Assembly (NCBI GenBank): GCA_030448265.1
Contig: JAUJNG010000003.1
Location: forward strand, 1 to 64,000
Direction of reading: 5' to 3'
Source of the DNA: Abditibacterium sp.
GTDB taxonomy: Bacteria > Armatimonadota > Abditibacteriia > Abditibacteriales > Abditibacteriaceae
DNA: 64,000 nt
The position numbers were made by a program, and so were the translations under genes. Shown here one piece after another: positions 52,126-61,690 of this stretch; within the stretch, counting starts at the first letter, position 1, and every line of letters begins with the position of its first letter. Under the pieces are notes generated by a model. The model did not search any database, was not told the DNA's origin, and worked only from the letters and a program-made list of their open reading frames with translations.

Positions 52126-52158
52126 GGTTTTATCGCCCAGCCGTTGGGCGATAAAACC
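52126..52158 (+). terminator. Hairpin after the oxidoreductase region
   Basis: GGTTTTATCGCCCA pairs perfectly with TGGGCGATAAAACC around a five-base loop, without a clear T run. It may be a terminator or a leader structure for the next small gene. Confidence 0.6.
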
Positions 52159-52184
52159 CTCAACCCTTTCAAGGCGGCGCATTC

Positions 52185-52505
52185 GTGGAAGAGATTCAGT
52201 TGGAAATCACCGAGCAAGACATCCAAAACGCCAATCCGCTGCGCTTCGCTGCCAAAAGCCATTTCGAGCAGTTCACCCCCGCGTGTGTGGCGATGGGGCG
52301 CATCACCGGCTCGAAGTGGCACACGGTGGGCACCGTGATGCTGGTCGAAAACCATACGCCCTTTCGGTTTTGCGTGATGCCTCTGGCTCTCAATGAGAAA
52401 CTGGATCGCTTTCTGCTCGATGGCGAGATGGAGTCCTGCTGTTTCGTCGTCACCATCGAACAGTTGAAGCCGCCGCCGCTGCGCCGCCTGCACATGAACG
52501 AATAA
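52185..52505 (+). CDS. Hypothetical protein, 106 residues
   Basis: From GTG 52185: acidic N-terminus (MEEIQLEITEQDIQNANPL), then a compact alpha/beta-looking domain with VAMGRITGSKWHTVGTVMLV and MESCCFVVTIEQLK. No signal peptide or membrane segment. The only upstream purine-rich site (AAGG) is 11 bases away. The composition looks protein-like and the opposite strand offers nothing better. No family recognised. Confidence 0.5.
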   Translation: MEEIQLEITEQDIQNANPLRFAAKSHFEQFTPACVAMGRITGSKWHTVGTVMLVENHTPFRFCVMPLALNEKLDRFLLDGEMESCCFVVTIEQLKPPPLRRLHMNE

Positions 52506-52590
52506 GGCGCACAACAGGGTGATCCCGCCGCGCTCACCGAACTGCGCGCAGGCAACGGCCCGTTTTTGTTGCGGTTTTGAATGCCAAGTC

Positions 52591-54303
52591 CTATTCCCGC
52601 GTCGTGGCGAGCGTGCCGTCGTCGTTGACCCAGAGCGGCGCGCCATCGCGTTGTGCGAAGCCCAGATAAAAGCCCCAGCCGCCGCCACCGCTCGAAACTT
52701 CGACCAGCAGAGTATTTTCGCCCGCCCGCAGCGTGATGGGCGTGCGGTCGTCGTCGGGCTGAGCAACTCGTCCCGTGAGACGTTCCAAAACCAGTTCGCC
52801 GTTGAGATGGACGCGAAGGGTGTCGTCGCTGCCGGTCAAAAGCGTCAACTCGCGGGCCTGGTCGCTGCGAATCGTGGTGTGCGCGTAGGCGACACGGCCC
52901 TCGACCGGCTGGGTGGCTTCGTAGTGAGCGCGCAGGTCGATAAAAGGCGAACGCGAGACTTTGGCCGGACGCGCGCGCAGTTCGGCTTCGCGTTGCGGCG
53001 CGAGGTCAATCGAAGTATTGGCGGACGGCCAGGGAAGGGTGTTTTCGGCGAACTGCCAGGCGCGCACGAAACGTTTGGGATCGAAAAATTCGTCCAGGCG
53101 CGCGAGAGAGCCGTCGGAGCCGAGGTGGAGCCAGAAATTGTCCTCGTCCGCCATGCGAAAATAAAAGCCCCAGCCGCCGCCGACGTTGGAAACTTCGACT
53201 ATCACGTCATTGTGCCCGCGCTGGAGCGAAACCCAGGTGCGGTCTTCGTCCACTCTGGCGACGCGCCACTTGCCGGTTTCGCTCACCAACTGCCCATTGA
53301 CCCAGACGCGCAGCGTGTCGTCGCTGCCCGTGAGCAGCAAAACGCGCCGCGCCGCATCGCTTTCGATGGCGCGGTAAGCGTAGGCGACTTTGCGGTCGGT
53401 CGAACCCGCGCCGCGCGTCAGATCGATAAACGGAGAAAACCAGAGTTGCGCGGGCCGCGCCGCCAGTTGCGTTCTCAATTCCCGCAGCCGCGCCTCATCA
53501 ACGGGAACGAACTCCTCGGTATTGGGCCACGCGAGGGGAGAAGATAAGCGCCACGAGCGCACGAAAGCGCGCTGGTCGAGAAGCTGAGAGGCGCCCGCGA
53601 AGCTGATGCGCCCGTCGTCGTCGATGGCCACGAGCGCGAAATCGCGCCCTCCGGCGATGCGTTGCAGTTCGGCGCGCGTGAAACCGCGACGGCGCGGCGC
53701 TTCGCCGAGGTAGGTCGCAGTGTCGCGCAGCACGCCGTCGCGCTCTATGCTCAGGGCGCGCAAACCGGCGGGCGCTTTGACGTAGATGTCGCCGGTCGAA
53801 AAATCGACTTCAATTGAAGGCGCCGCGAGGTTGCTCTGGGGGCGCGGGTCGGGCTGGAAAAAGGGGTGGAAATTGAGCCGCGCGGCGTTGGCGCGCTCGA
53901 AACGCGATCTGTGGTCATCAGGAAAAGCGAAAGTGCGGTCGCGGCCAGGAATGGGCGGCTCGATCAGGGTGAAATTGCGGTTGAAAAAGTCGTGGCCGCG
54001 CGACATGATGCCGAAGCGATCCCCTGAGTGCGGGAGGTTGAAACAGTGCCCCAACTCGTGCAGCGTGACGCCGATGGTGGTCGCGGCGACGGCCCACAGG
54101 CGGCCTCGTCCCGCGCTGTCGTCGGCGACCTGCGTTTTGTCAACGAGCGTGGGGTTGGAAAACGCGCGCTGCACTTCCTGAAGGCTGCTGGGCCAGGAAA
54201 AAATATCGAGCGCGCTGAAAACGCCGGTGCCGTCGTTGGCGTTGGCGCAGTGCCCCAGCTTGCGCCCCGTCGCGGGATCGTAACCGGCGGTGTTGTTAAT
54301 CAC
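52591..54303 (-). CDS. Zinc metallopeptidase (PF12044-like), C-terminal part of a frameshifted gene
   Basis: 570 residues from a GTG that overlaps the end of the upstream frame. It holds the zinc motif TLHELGHCFNLPHSGDRFGI of the 'putative peptidase' family. After it come two homologous ~165-residue beta modules (each with RPA-(Q/K)-SPFIDL, TGSDDTLRV and GGGWGFY), probably carbohydrate- or protein-binding. By itself it has no signal peptide. The upstream frame (54296-54976) supplies the signal peptide and the start of the same peptidase domain, so the two look like one exported protein cut by a frameshift. Confidence 0.78.
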   Translation of the reverse strand: MINNTAGYDPATGRKLGHCANANDGTGVFSALDIFSWPSSLQEVQRAFSNPTLVDKTQVADDSAGRGRLWAVAATTIGVTLHELGHCFNLPHSGDRFGIMSRGHDFFNRNFTLIEPPIPGRDRTFAFPDDHRSRFERANAARLNFHPFFQPDPRPQSNLAAPSIEVDFSTGDIYVKAPAGLRALSIERDGVLRDTATYLGEAPRRRGFTRAELQRIAGGRDFALVAIDDDGRISFAGASQLLDQRAFVRSWRLSSPLAWPNTEEFVPVDEARLRELRTQLAARPAQLWFSPFIDLTRGAGSTDRKVAYAYRAIESDAARRVLLLTGSDDTLRVWVNGQLVSETGKWRVARVDEDRTWVSLQRGHNDVIVEVSNVGGGWGFYFRMADEDNFWLHLGSDGSLARLDEFFDPKRFVRAWQFAENTLPWPSANTSIDLAPQREAELRARPAKVSRSPFIDLRAHYEATQPVEGRVAYAHTTIRSDQARELTLLTGSDDTLRVHLNGELVLERLTGRVAQPDDDRTPITLRAGENTLLVEVSSGGGGWGFYLGFAQRDGAPLWVNDDGTLATTRE

Positions 54304-54976
54304 CAGATTGCGCGCGTTCCGTCGGAAAACGCGGGTTGACGAAACCCCGAATCACGCCGCCAATCGCGCCTTCGCTGATGCTCTGATAATAGGCGGCCTC
54401 GCGCGGCGCCCGCACGACGTGGACGACGACTTCGCCCTGCGCGTCTTCTTCAAGCCGGAAGGTTTTGCGCCCCCAACCGGCTTCGTTCATGGTTTCCGCC
54501 GTGAAGGTCTGGATCAGGCGCGCCGCCGTTTGCAGTTTGGCGCGGAAGTTTTGCGGGTCGTTGGCGAACTGCGTCGGGTAGCGAGTGTTTCCGCTCGGAT
54601 CGGTGACGTAAATGACGCGCACCATCAGGGGCGTCGTCATCGGCGAGTAGCGCAGCCGAAAGGCCGTTTTTCCCCCCGAAGTGGCAAAAGAAAGGGCATT
54701 GTCGCCTGGCACCAGTTCCATGAGCGCCTTGAAGCGCCCGCCCAAAACTGAAGTCACGAAATGGTTGTTGGCTTTGCTCGACGAGTTGTTATGGAGCGAA
54801 AGCGGCGTTCCATCGGGCAAGTTCACCTGGCCCTCGATGAGGGCGACCGGATAACGCAGCGTTTCGTTGTTTTGCAGGTTGGTGACGCGCAGCGATTGGG
54901 CCGATGCGCTCCACGCAAAAACCCAGATGAGTTGCAGCAGGGCGAAAAAGGCCACACGGCAAGGATGAGTTTTCAT
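54296..54976 (-). CDS. Zinc metallopeptidase, N-terminal part of a frameshifted gene
   Basis: 226 residues starting with a signal peptide (cleavage near WSASAQ); GGAG lies seven bases before the ATG at 54976. It has a beta-rich N-terminal domain, then FRAKLQTAARLIQTFTAETM and GWGRKTFRLEED, which match the start of PF12044-type peptidases, whose HExxH lies further on. It stops at 54296 within GTGATTAA. Deleting one C from the CGCGCGC run at about 54311-54317 would join it to the downstream frame (ER-A-NLVINNTAGYDP). Confidence 0.75.
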   Translation of the reverse strand: MKTHPCRVAFFALLQLIWVFAWSASAQSLRVTNLQNNETLRYPVALIEGQVNLPDGTPLSLHNNSSSKANNHFVTSVLGGRFKALMELVPGDNALSFATSGGKTAFRLRYSPMTTPLMVRVIYVTDPSGNTRYPTQFANDPQNFRAKLQTAARLIQTFTAETMNEAGWGRKTFRLEEDAQGEVVVHVVRAPREAAYYQSISEGAIGGVIRGFVNPRFPTERAQSGD

Positions 54977-54993
54977 TGGTGAACTCCAAAAAT

Positions 54994-55104
54994 AGCAGCG
55001 AATAAATTCGCCGCAAGACAACAAAGTCCGCCTACGCGGACTGGAGGCCCTCAACCTGCGAAGGCAGGTTTTGCGCCGTTGTTGCGGCGAATTCATTCGC
55101 TGCT
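54994..55104. repeat. Cloverleaf repeat element A, copy 2 (inverted)
   Basis: Outer arms 54994-55016 and 55082-55104 pair with one mismatch; the two inner hairpins AGTCCGC/GCGGACT and AACCTGC/GCAGGTT occur in the reverse order of the copy at 13196. It separates the peptidase start from the AAA+ ATPase end. Confidence 0.92.
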
Positions 55105-56372
55105 TAGCGCAACAGCGCCGTCACAATCCCGCCAATTCCAGTCAAAATCCCCACAATCCCCACGCCGAGCGCGATTTTGACCTGTCCGGCCAGACTCAAA
55201 CCGCGCTCGTCGAAGCGCGCTAAATCGGCTTTGATTTCGGCGAAATGACCGTTGACGCGCTCGATGCGCTCGCCCAGGTCGTCTTTGAGCGCCCCACGCG
55301 CCGAGGCGTTAGCCTGTTCGAAGGAATTGAGAATTTCGGGAATCGCCGCGAGCTGCGATTCCATCAAATTGGCGCGTTGGATGACCGTGCCCAGATCTTC
55401 GCCCATGGCACGGTCGTTTTGCGCGAGCTGTTCCCACGCCGCCGACATTCCCGCCATCATCTGGGTGTCGTATTGCGGGCGGGCCGAGCCGTCGCCCTCG
55501 AAAATCGACTGTTCCATCACTCGTTTCGACTGCGCCACGTCCTCGATGCCCGCGATGAAATGGCGCTGGTGAATTTTCTTTTCGCTATCGGGGCCAGGCT
55601 CGGCGGACGCCATTTGCGCGGCCTTGAGAACCGCGTTTTTGATGTCGCCGCCAGGAACGGGGTATCTTTCCGCCAAAAACTTGAAATCGACATCCTGGGC
55701 GAGCGGCGTTTTGCGGGCGTGAAGCTGCACGCGCCAGATTTTCTCGCGCGCCGGAGCGTCGGGCATCTCGAACAAAATGTGGGTGCGGATGCGCCGTTCG
55801 AACGCCGGATCGAAATTGGAGGCCAGGTTAGTGGCGAAAATGACCACGCCAGAGAATTCTTCGAGTTCTTTGAGCAGCACGTTGACAACCGCGTTCGATT
55901 CGCGCTGGTAGCCCTGCGTCACGCTGCCGAAACGGCGCGTGGCGATGGCGTCGGCTTCATCGAAAAACAGCACCGCGTCGGCTTCCGAGGCGGCACGAAA
56001 AATCGCCGCCACGTTTTTTCCGGTTTCGCCGGCCCACAGGCTTTCCATTTCGGCGTAGCGCACGATGAACAGCCGTTTGCCCAGTTCGTAAGCGATGGCT
56101 TCGGCGCAAATCGTCTTGCCGGTTCCTGGCGGCCCCGCGAAGTTGAAGGCCAGGCCCATGCCCGAATTGTGGCGCTCGCCCAGACCCCATTCGCCAAAAA
56201 TCAGACCGGCTTTTTTGATTTGAATGAGCGCGTATTCGAGCTGTTTGTGCGTCGAGGCGGGCAAAATGACATCGGCGAAGGAGCGGCGCGGGATGAGCGC
56301 GTCGGCGAGGTCTTTTTTGGGCGCGACGTTGTTGACGGCGCCAAAGAGAAGATCGCGAAGTGGATTGGCCAT
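55104..56372 (-). CDS. Tail-anchored AAA+ ATPase
   Basis: A 422-residue AAA+ protein of the CDC48/SpoVK kind. It has Walker A GPPGTGKT (80-87), Walker B VLFFDEAD (134-141), sensor 1 IFATNLASNFDPAF (~178-191) and arginine-finger region ERRIRTHI (192-199). A ~110-residue helical stretch (~285-395) follows, then a single C-terminal membrane helix (~399-421). The ATPase should therefore hang from the membrane into the cytoplasm. The ATG at 56372 starts the conserved part; the long upstream frame is shadow. A J-like gene lies just upstream. Substrate unknown. Confidence 0.88.
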   Translation of the reverse strand: MANPLRDLLFGAVNNVAPKKDLADALIPRRSFADVILPASTHKQLEYALIQIKKAGLIFGEWGLGERHNSGMGLAFNFAGPPGTGKTICAEAIAYELGKRLFIVRYAEMESLWAGETGKNVAAIFRAASEADAVLFFDEADAIATRRFGSVTQGYQRESNAVVNVLLKELEEFSGVVIFATNLASNFDPAFERRIRTHILFEMPDAPAREKIWRVQLHARKTPLAQDVDFKFLAERYPVPGGDIKNAVLKAAQMASAEPGPDSEKKIHQRHFIAGIEDVAQSKRVMEQSIFEGDGSARPQYDTQMMAGMSAAWEQLAQNDRAMGEDLGTVIQRANLMESQLAAIPEILNSFEQANASARGALKDDLGERIERVNGHFAEIKADLARFDERGLSLAGQVKIALGVGIVGILTGIGGIVTALLR

Positions 56373-56385
56373 AGTAGGGGCGGTT

Positions 56386-56430
56386 GAGGTGGTTTGGTGG
56401 TTCGGTTGTTGATAACCACCGAGCCACCTC
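56386..56430. repeat. GAGGTGG palindrome between J-like and AAA+ genes
   Basis: GAGGTGG plus GGTGGTT pair with AACCACC plus CCACCTC; the right end includes the J-like stop codon. It could attenuate transcription between the genes. Confidence 0.75.
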
Positions 56431-56869
56431 ACATATATTCCGCATCCCAGAGCGCGGCCTTGAAGCGCGCTTTGAGACCGTTGGAAGCGACCTTGAGGCC
56501 GCGCGAGAGACGATTGGTGGAAACCGCCGTTTGTTTCCAGGCCGGAAAGGGGAGCGCCTGGGGGTCGCCGTTTTCGTGGCGGGCGAGTTGCTGGTCGTAG
56601 GCGAGGCGTGTGGTTTTGTCGAGCAGAACGGGGCGGAAGTCGTGAAGATGACGTTCCAGAAGGCCGATCCACTCGTTTTTGCCGCCGCGCGAAAACGAAA
56701 CGGCGAGCAAATCGGCGCCGCGCGCGGTGATGGCATCGTCAATTTTAGCGCGCGAGGCGTCGCGCTCGATGCCCAGCAGCGCGTAGAAATTGGGGAAGCC
56801 GTCGATTTGCAGCGCAGCTTTGGGTTCCTTGTGAAAAATCGCGTCGCGTCCGAGGGAAAAAACCGGCAT
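56429..56869 (-). CDS. Degenerate J-domain-like protein
   Basis: A 146-residue protein with a J-domain-like pattern: NFYALLGIERDASRAKIDDAI resembles helix I-II of DnaJ and LLDKTTRLAYDQQL resembles helix IV. The HPD triplet that activates DnaK is not present, so it is unlikely to be a normal Hsp40. The C-terminus is basic (RLSRGLKVASNGLKARFKAA). It lies 56 bases upstream of the AAA+ ATPase on the same strand and could be its adaptor; that is inference. Confidence 0.7.
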   Translation of the reverse strand: MPVFSLGRDAIFHKEPKAALQIDGFPNFYALLGIERDASRAKIDDAITARGADLLAVSFSRGGKNEWIGLLERHLHDFRPVLLDKTTRLAYDQQLARHENGDPQALPFPAWKQTAVSTNRLSRGLKVASNGLKARFKAALWDAEYM

Positions 56870-56968
56870 GAGAAAAAGATGGGATGAAAATCTGGCACCG
56901 AAACGACGCGCGGGCAGCGCGGACGTGCCGGAGCGATTTTAGGACAAACTCGAAAAGAGACGAATTTT

Positions 56969-57583
56969 ATGAACGTGCTGGTGCCCTATCAAACCCCGAT
57001 TTCAGAAACCGAATTTCATGATTATTTGTGGCGCAGCGACCTCAAACTCGAATGGTGTCATGGCCTGATGTGGCCCGTTCTGGCAGGAGAGAAAGTTGAG
57101 GCCATAAATATCAAATCGAATGTGGAATGTGGATTTGCCAACCAACTGGACGGTGCATTCGATATTTACAGCAGCACGCTTCAAGTTCGGGTGGAACGAA
57201 GTGGACTTCTGGCTTTTCCCGATGTCATCATTGCCGCACCATTGGCTCGCTATGATACCACGCGGCCTCTCCATCCTTTGCTCGACCCGCTCGTTTTAGT
57301 TGAAATTCTCACTCCTTCGACCGCGCGTTTCGACCTGACCGATAAGTGGGCGCACTACCAACTCATTCCAACGCTGCGCGATTATCTCATCGTGTTTTCC
57401 GACCAGATGCGCGTCCAGCATTACGTCCGCCAGGATGATGGAAGCTGGAACGAACGGGTCTTCGCGCGCCCCGCCGAAGAAATCCAACTGACCGGCATCG
57501 CGGCGCGCCTCACCCTCGCCGAGGTTTACAAGCGCGTGGTTTTCCCCGATGAACCCACTTCGCGCACGCCGCGCCTGATTTAG
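56969..57583 (+). CDS. Uma2-family PD-(D/E)XK endonuclease-like protein
   Basis: A 204-residue protein of the Uma2 (DUF820) family, abundant in cyanobacteria, Chloroflexota and Planctomycetota, with a restriction-endonuclease-like fold. Putative active residues: FPDVII (Asp), LVEILTPST (Glu) and DKWAHY (Lys). Function in cells is unknown. The first half is more A+T-rich than neighbours, hinting at transfer. A fold-back begins just after the stop. Confidence 0.82.
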   Translation: MNVLVPYQTPISETEFHDYLWRSDLKLEWCHGLMWPVLAGEKVEAINIKSNVECGFANQLDGAFDIYSSTLQVRVERSGLLAFPDVIIAAPLARYDTTRPLHPLLDPLVLVEILTPSTARFDLTDKWAHYQLIPTLRDYLIVFSDQMRVQHYVRQDDGSWNERVFARPAEEIQLTGIAARLTLAEVYKRVVFPDEPTSRTPRLI

Positions 57584-57588
57584 GGGAA

Positions 57589-57662
57589 TTTCACACAAAG
57601 AACACAAAGGTGTTCTTGAATTTCTTTGTGTTCTTTGTGCGATCTTTGTTTCTTTGTGTGAA
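57589..57662. repeat. CACAAAGAACACAAAG fold-back
   Basis: Left TTTCACACAAAGAACACAAAG-type arm (57589-57609) pairs with repeated complements (CTTTGTGTTCTTTGTG, TTTCTTTGTGTGAA) up to 57662. Confidence 0.82.
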
Positions 57663-57699
57663 CCGAAATTGAGCATCCGATTTGCTGCCAGCGCGGTTC

Positions 57700-59796
<2,097 letters not shown>

Positions 59797-59805
59797 ACTG
59801 TAGGT

Positions 59806-60015
59806 ATGAGAACTTATGTTGCCGTCGTCGAGAAAAGTCCCGAAACCGGACTTTATGTTGGCTACGTTCCTGGATTTGCTGGCGCGCATTCGCAGGGCGA
59901 AACGCTCGATGAACTCAATGCTAATTTGCGCGAAGTCGTTGAAATGCTGATAGAAGACGGCGAACCGCACTTGCAATCGGAGTTTGTTGGGACGCAGATG
60001 TTTGCTGTGGCGTAG
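59806..60015 (+). CDS. hicB: HicB-family antitoxin
   Basis: A 69-residue HicB-type protein with the short RNase-H-like fold: YVAVVEKSPETGLYVGYVPG and AHSQGETLDELNANLREVVEM. It lacks the C-terminal DNA-binding ribbon-helix-helix of longer HicB proteins. It starts nine bases after the YyaL gene. Its toxin partner hicA lies 121 bases further on, an unusually large gap. Confidence 0.85.
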   Translation: MRTYVAVVEKSPETGLYVGYVPGFAGAHSQGETLDELNANLREVVEMLIEDGEPHLQSEFVGTQMFAVA

Positions 60016-60086
60016 GCTTCATTTTCTCTCCAGGCAGACAGCATGGTGAAAAATAGACTCGTATCATTGACATAGAGGCGGATGAT

Positions 60087-60102
60087 GTCCTCTTGGGAGG
60101 AC
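60087..60102. promoter_or_regulatory. Small inverted repeat between hicB and hicA
   Basis: GTCCTC-TTGG-GAGGAC in the 121-base gap, 35 bases before hicA, with a TTGACA hexamer at 60067. It may be part of a hicA promoter or operator; no convincing -10 follows. Confidence 0.3.
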
Positions 60103-60136
60103 AAAGAGATGGGCGCCATGCACTATCGTTGAATTT

Positions 60137-60361
60137 ATGCCCAGCATTCCTGTTCTTAAGCCGCGCGAAGTCAGCGCTATTTTGCTCCGCCTAAATTTCG
60201 TCATGGTGCGTCAACGCGGTTCCCACAAACAGTTCCGCCATCCCGACGGGCGCGGCACAACTGTTCCCGATCACGGCGGGCGTGATATTTCACCTCAACT
60301 GCTGCGTCAAATCGCCGCCGACATTGGTTTGACCGTCGCCGAATTCATCGCGCACCGATAG
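60137..60361 (+). CDS. hicA: HicA-family mRNA interferase toxin
   Basis: A 74-residue double-stranded-RNA-binding-fold toxin that cleaves mRNA. It carries LRLNFVMVRQRGSHKQFRHP with the catalytic His of GSHKQF, PDHGGRDISPQLLRQIA and IGLTVAEF. It is kept in check by HicB. The order hicB-hicA with an intervening possible promoter could let toxin expression be regulated separately. The next gene starts three bases after its stop. Confidence 0.9.
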   Translation: MPSIPVLKPREVSAILLRLNFVMVRQRGSHKQFRHPDGRGTTVPDHGGRDISPQLLRQIAADIGLTVAEFIAHR

Positions 60362-60364
60362 TTT

Positions 60365-60820
60365 ATGCCCCACATCCACGACCAAATCGACTTCACCGTC
60401 GCCATCTTTATCGTTCACGACAATTGCGTTTTGCTGATTCATCATCGCAAACTCGACAAATGGCTGCCGCTTGGCGGGCATATCGAACTCAATGAAGACC
60501 CCGAAGCCGCCGCACTGCGCGAAGCGCGCGAGGAAAGCGGACTCGAAATCGAACTGCTCGGCCAGCGCCCGCCCACCACCGAAGACGGCACGCGCGCGCT
60601 CCTTGCGCCGCGTTTTCTGGATATTCATCGCATCAGCGAATCGCACGAACACATCGGGATGATTTACTTCGCGCGCGTCCAGAGCGGCGACATTGCGCTC
60701 GAAAAGCGCGAACATCACGCGATTCGCTGGGTTCCAGCGCAAGAATTGGAAGAATTGCAGCCGCCGCTTTCGGGCGCGATTCGCTGGTATTGCCTTCAGG
60801 CTCTGCAAGAAATTTTTTAA
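60365..60820 (+). CDS. Nudix hydrolase
   Basis: A 151-residue Nudix pyrophosphohydrolase. The box G-X5-E-X7-REUXEEXGU is complete at residues 38-60 (Gly38, Glu44, Arg52-Glu53, Glu56-Glu57). The N-terminal IHDQIDFTVAIFIVHDNCVL and the box spacing do not define the substrate. It starts three bases after hicA and ends at a fold-back. Confidence 0.92.
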   Translation: MPHIHDQIDFTVAIFIVHDNCVLLIHHRKLDKWLPLGGHIELNEDPEAAALREAREESGLEIELLGQRPPTTEDGTRALLAPRFLDIHRISESHEHIGMIYFARVQSGDIALEKREHHAIRWVPAQELEELQPPLSGAIRWYCLQALQEIF

Positions 60821-60915
60821 AGCCACAGATCACACAGATGGATTCACAGATGAACACAGATCCATTCAAAAAACATCTGTGTCCATCTGTGAATCCATCT
60901 GTGTGATCTGTGGCT
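60821..60915. repeat. CACAGATCACACAGATG fold-back
   Basis: Arms (left from AGCCACAGATCACACAGATG at 60821; right ending 60915) pair over about 40 bases with one or two mismatches. It begins at the base after the Nudix stop. Confidence 0.92.
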
Positions 60916-60977
60916 AATCCTTGTGAAAAATTGCACAAAGTGTGCGAATTGTGGAAAATAGCTTTTCAGGAGAAGTT

Positions 60978-61589
60978 ATGAACACCTTAATTATTGTCGA
61001 TGTGCAAAACGATTTTTGTCCTGGCGGCGCGCTCGCAGTCGCGCAGGGCGATAGCGTCGTGCCGGTGATCAATTCAATTTTGCCCGCCTTTGATGCGGTC
61101 GTGGCGACGCAGGATTGGCATCCGCGCAACCATCTCAGCTTCGCGGCGAATCACGCGGGCGCGCAGGTCGGGCAGGTGAGCGAACTGGGTGGTTTGCCGC
61201 AGATTCTGTGGCCGGTTCACTGCGTTCAAGGCACGACGGGCGCCGATTTTCATCCCGCGCTCGATATCTCGGGACTGGATGGCGTGTTTCAAAAAGGCAC
61301 GAATCCCAATGTCGACGCTTATTCAGGATTTTTCGACAACGGGCGCGTTCACGCGACGGGTCTGGCGCAATTTCTTAACGGGCGCGGCGTGGGGACGGTG
61401 TTTATTTGCGGTCTGGCCACCGATTACTGCGTGAAATGGACGGCGCTCGATGCGCTGTCGCTGGGATTTGAAACCTTCGTCCTTTCCGATGCGACGCGGG
61501 GCGTCAATTTGCTGCCCACCGATAGCGAAAATGCGCTGCTGGAAATTGTGGCGGCGGGCGGAAAGGTGATTACGAGCGCGCAAATTTAG
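60978..61589 (+). CDS. pncA: Nicotinamidase
   Basis: Converts nicotinamide to nicotinate in NAD salvage. The 203-residue protein has the isochorismatase-like fold with catalytic Asp in IVDVQNDFCPGGAL, metal-site DWHPRNHLSFA, Lys in VFQKGTNP, and nucleophile Cys in GLATDYCVKWTA. The ATG at 60978 has AGGAGAAG directly upstream. Forms an NAD-salvage pair with the downstream pncB. Confidence 0.96.
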   Translation: MNTLIIVDVQNDFCPGGALAVAQGDSVVPVINSILPAFDAVVATQDWHPRNHLSFAANHAGAQVGQVSELGGLPQILWPVHCVQGTTGADFHPALDISGLDGVFQKGTNPNVDAYSGFFDNGRVHATGLAQFLNGRGVGTVFICGLATDYCVKWTALDALSLGFETFVLSDATRGVNLLPTDSENALLEIVAAGGKVITSAQI

Positions 61590-61599
61590 GATTTTATTC

Positions 61600-61678
61600 A
61601 CCACAGAGACACGGAGGCCCAGAGAAAAAAAGGGGGTGTCAACCTCAAAAACCTCTGTGTCTCCGTGTCTCTGTGGTT
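61600..61678. repeat. CACAGAGACACGGAG fold-back between pncA and pncB
   Basis: CCACAGAGACACGGAG (61601-61616) pairs perfectly with CTCCGTGTCTCTGTGG (61661-61676). Confidence 0.9.
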
Positions 61679-61690
61679 CATTTTTAACTT

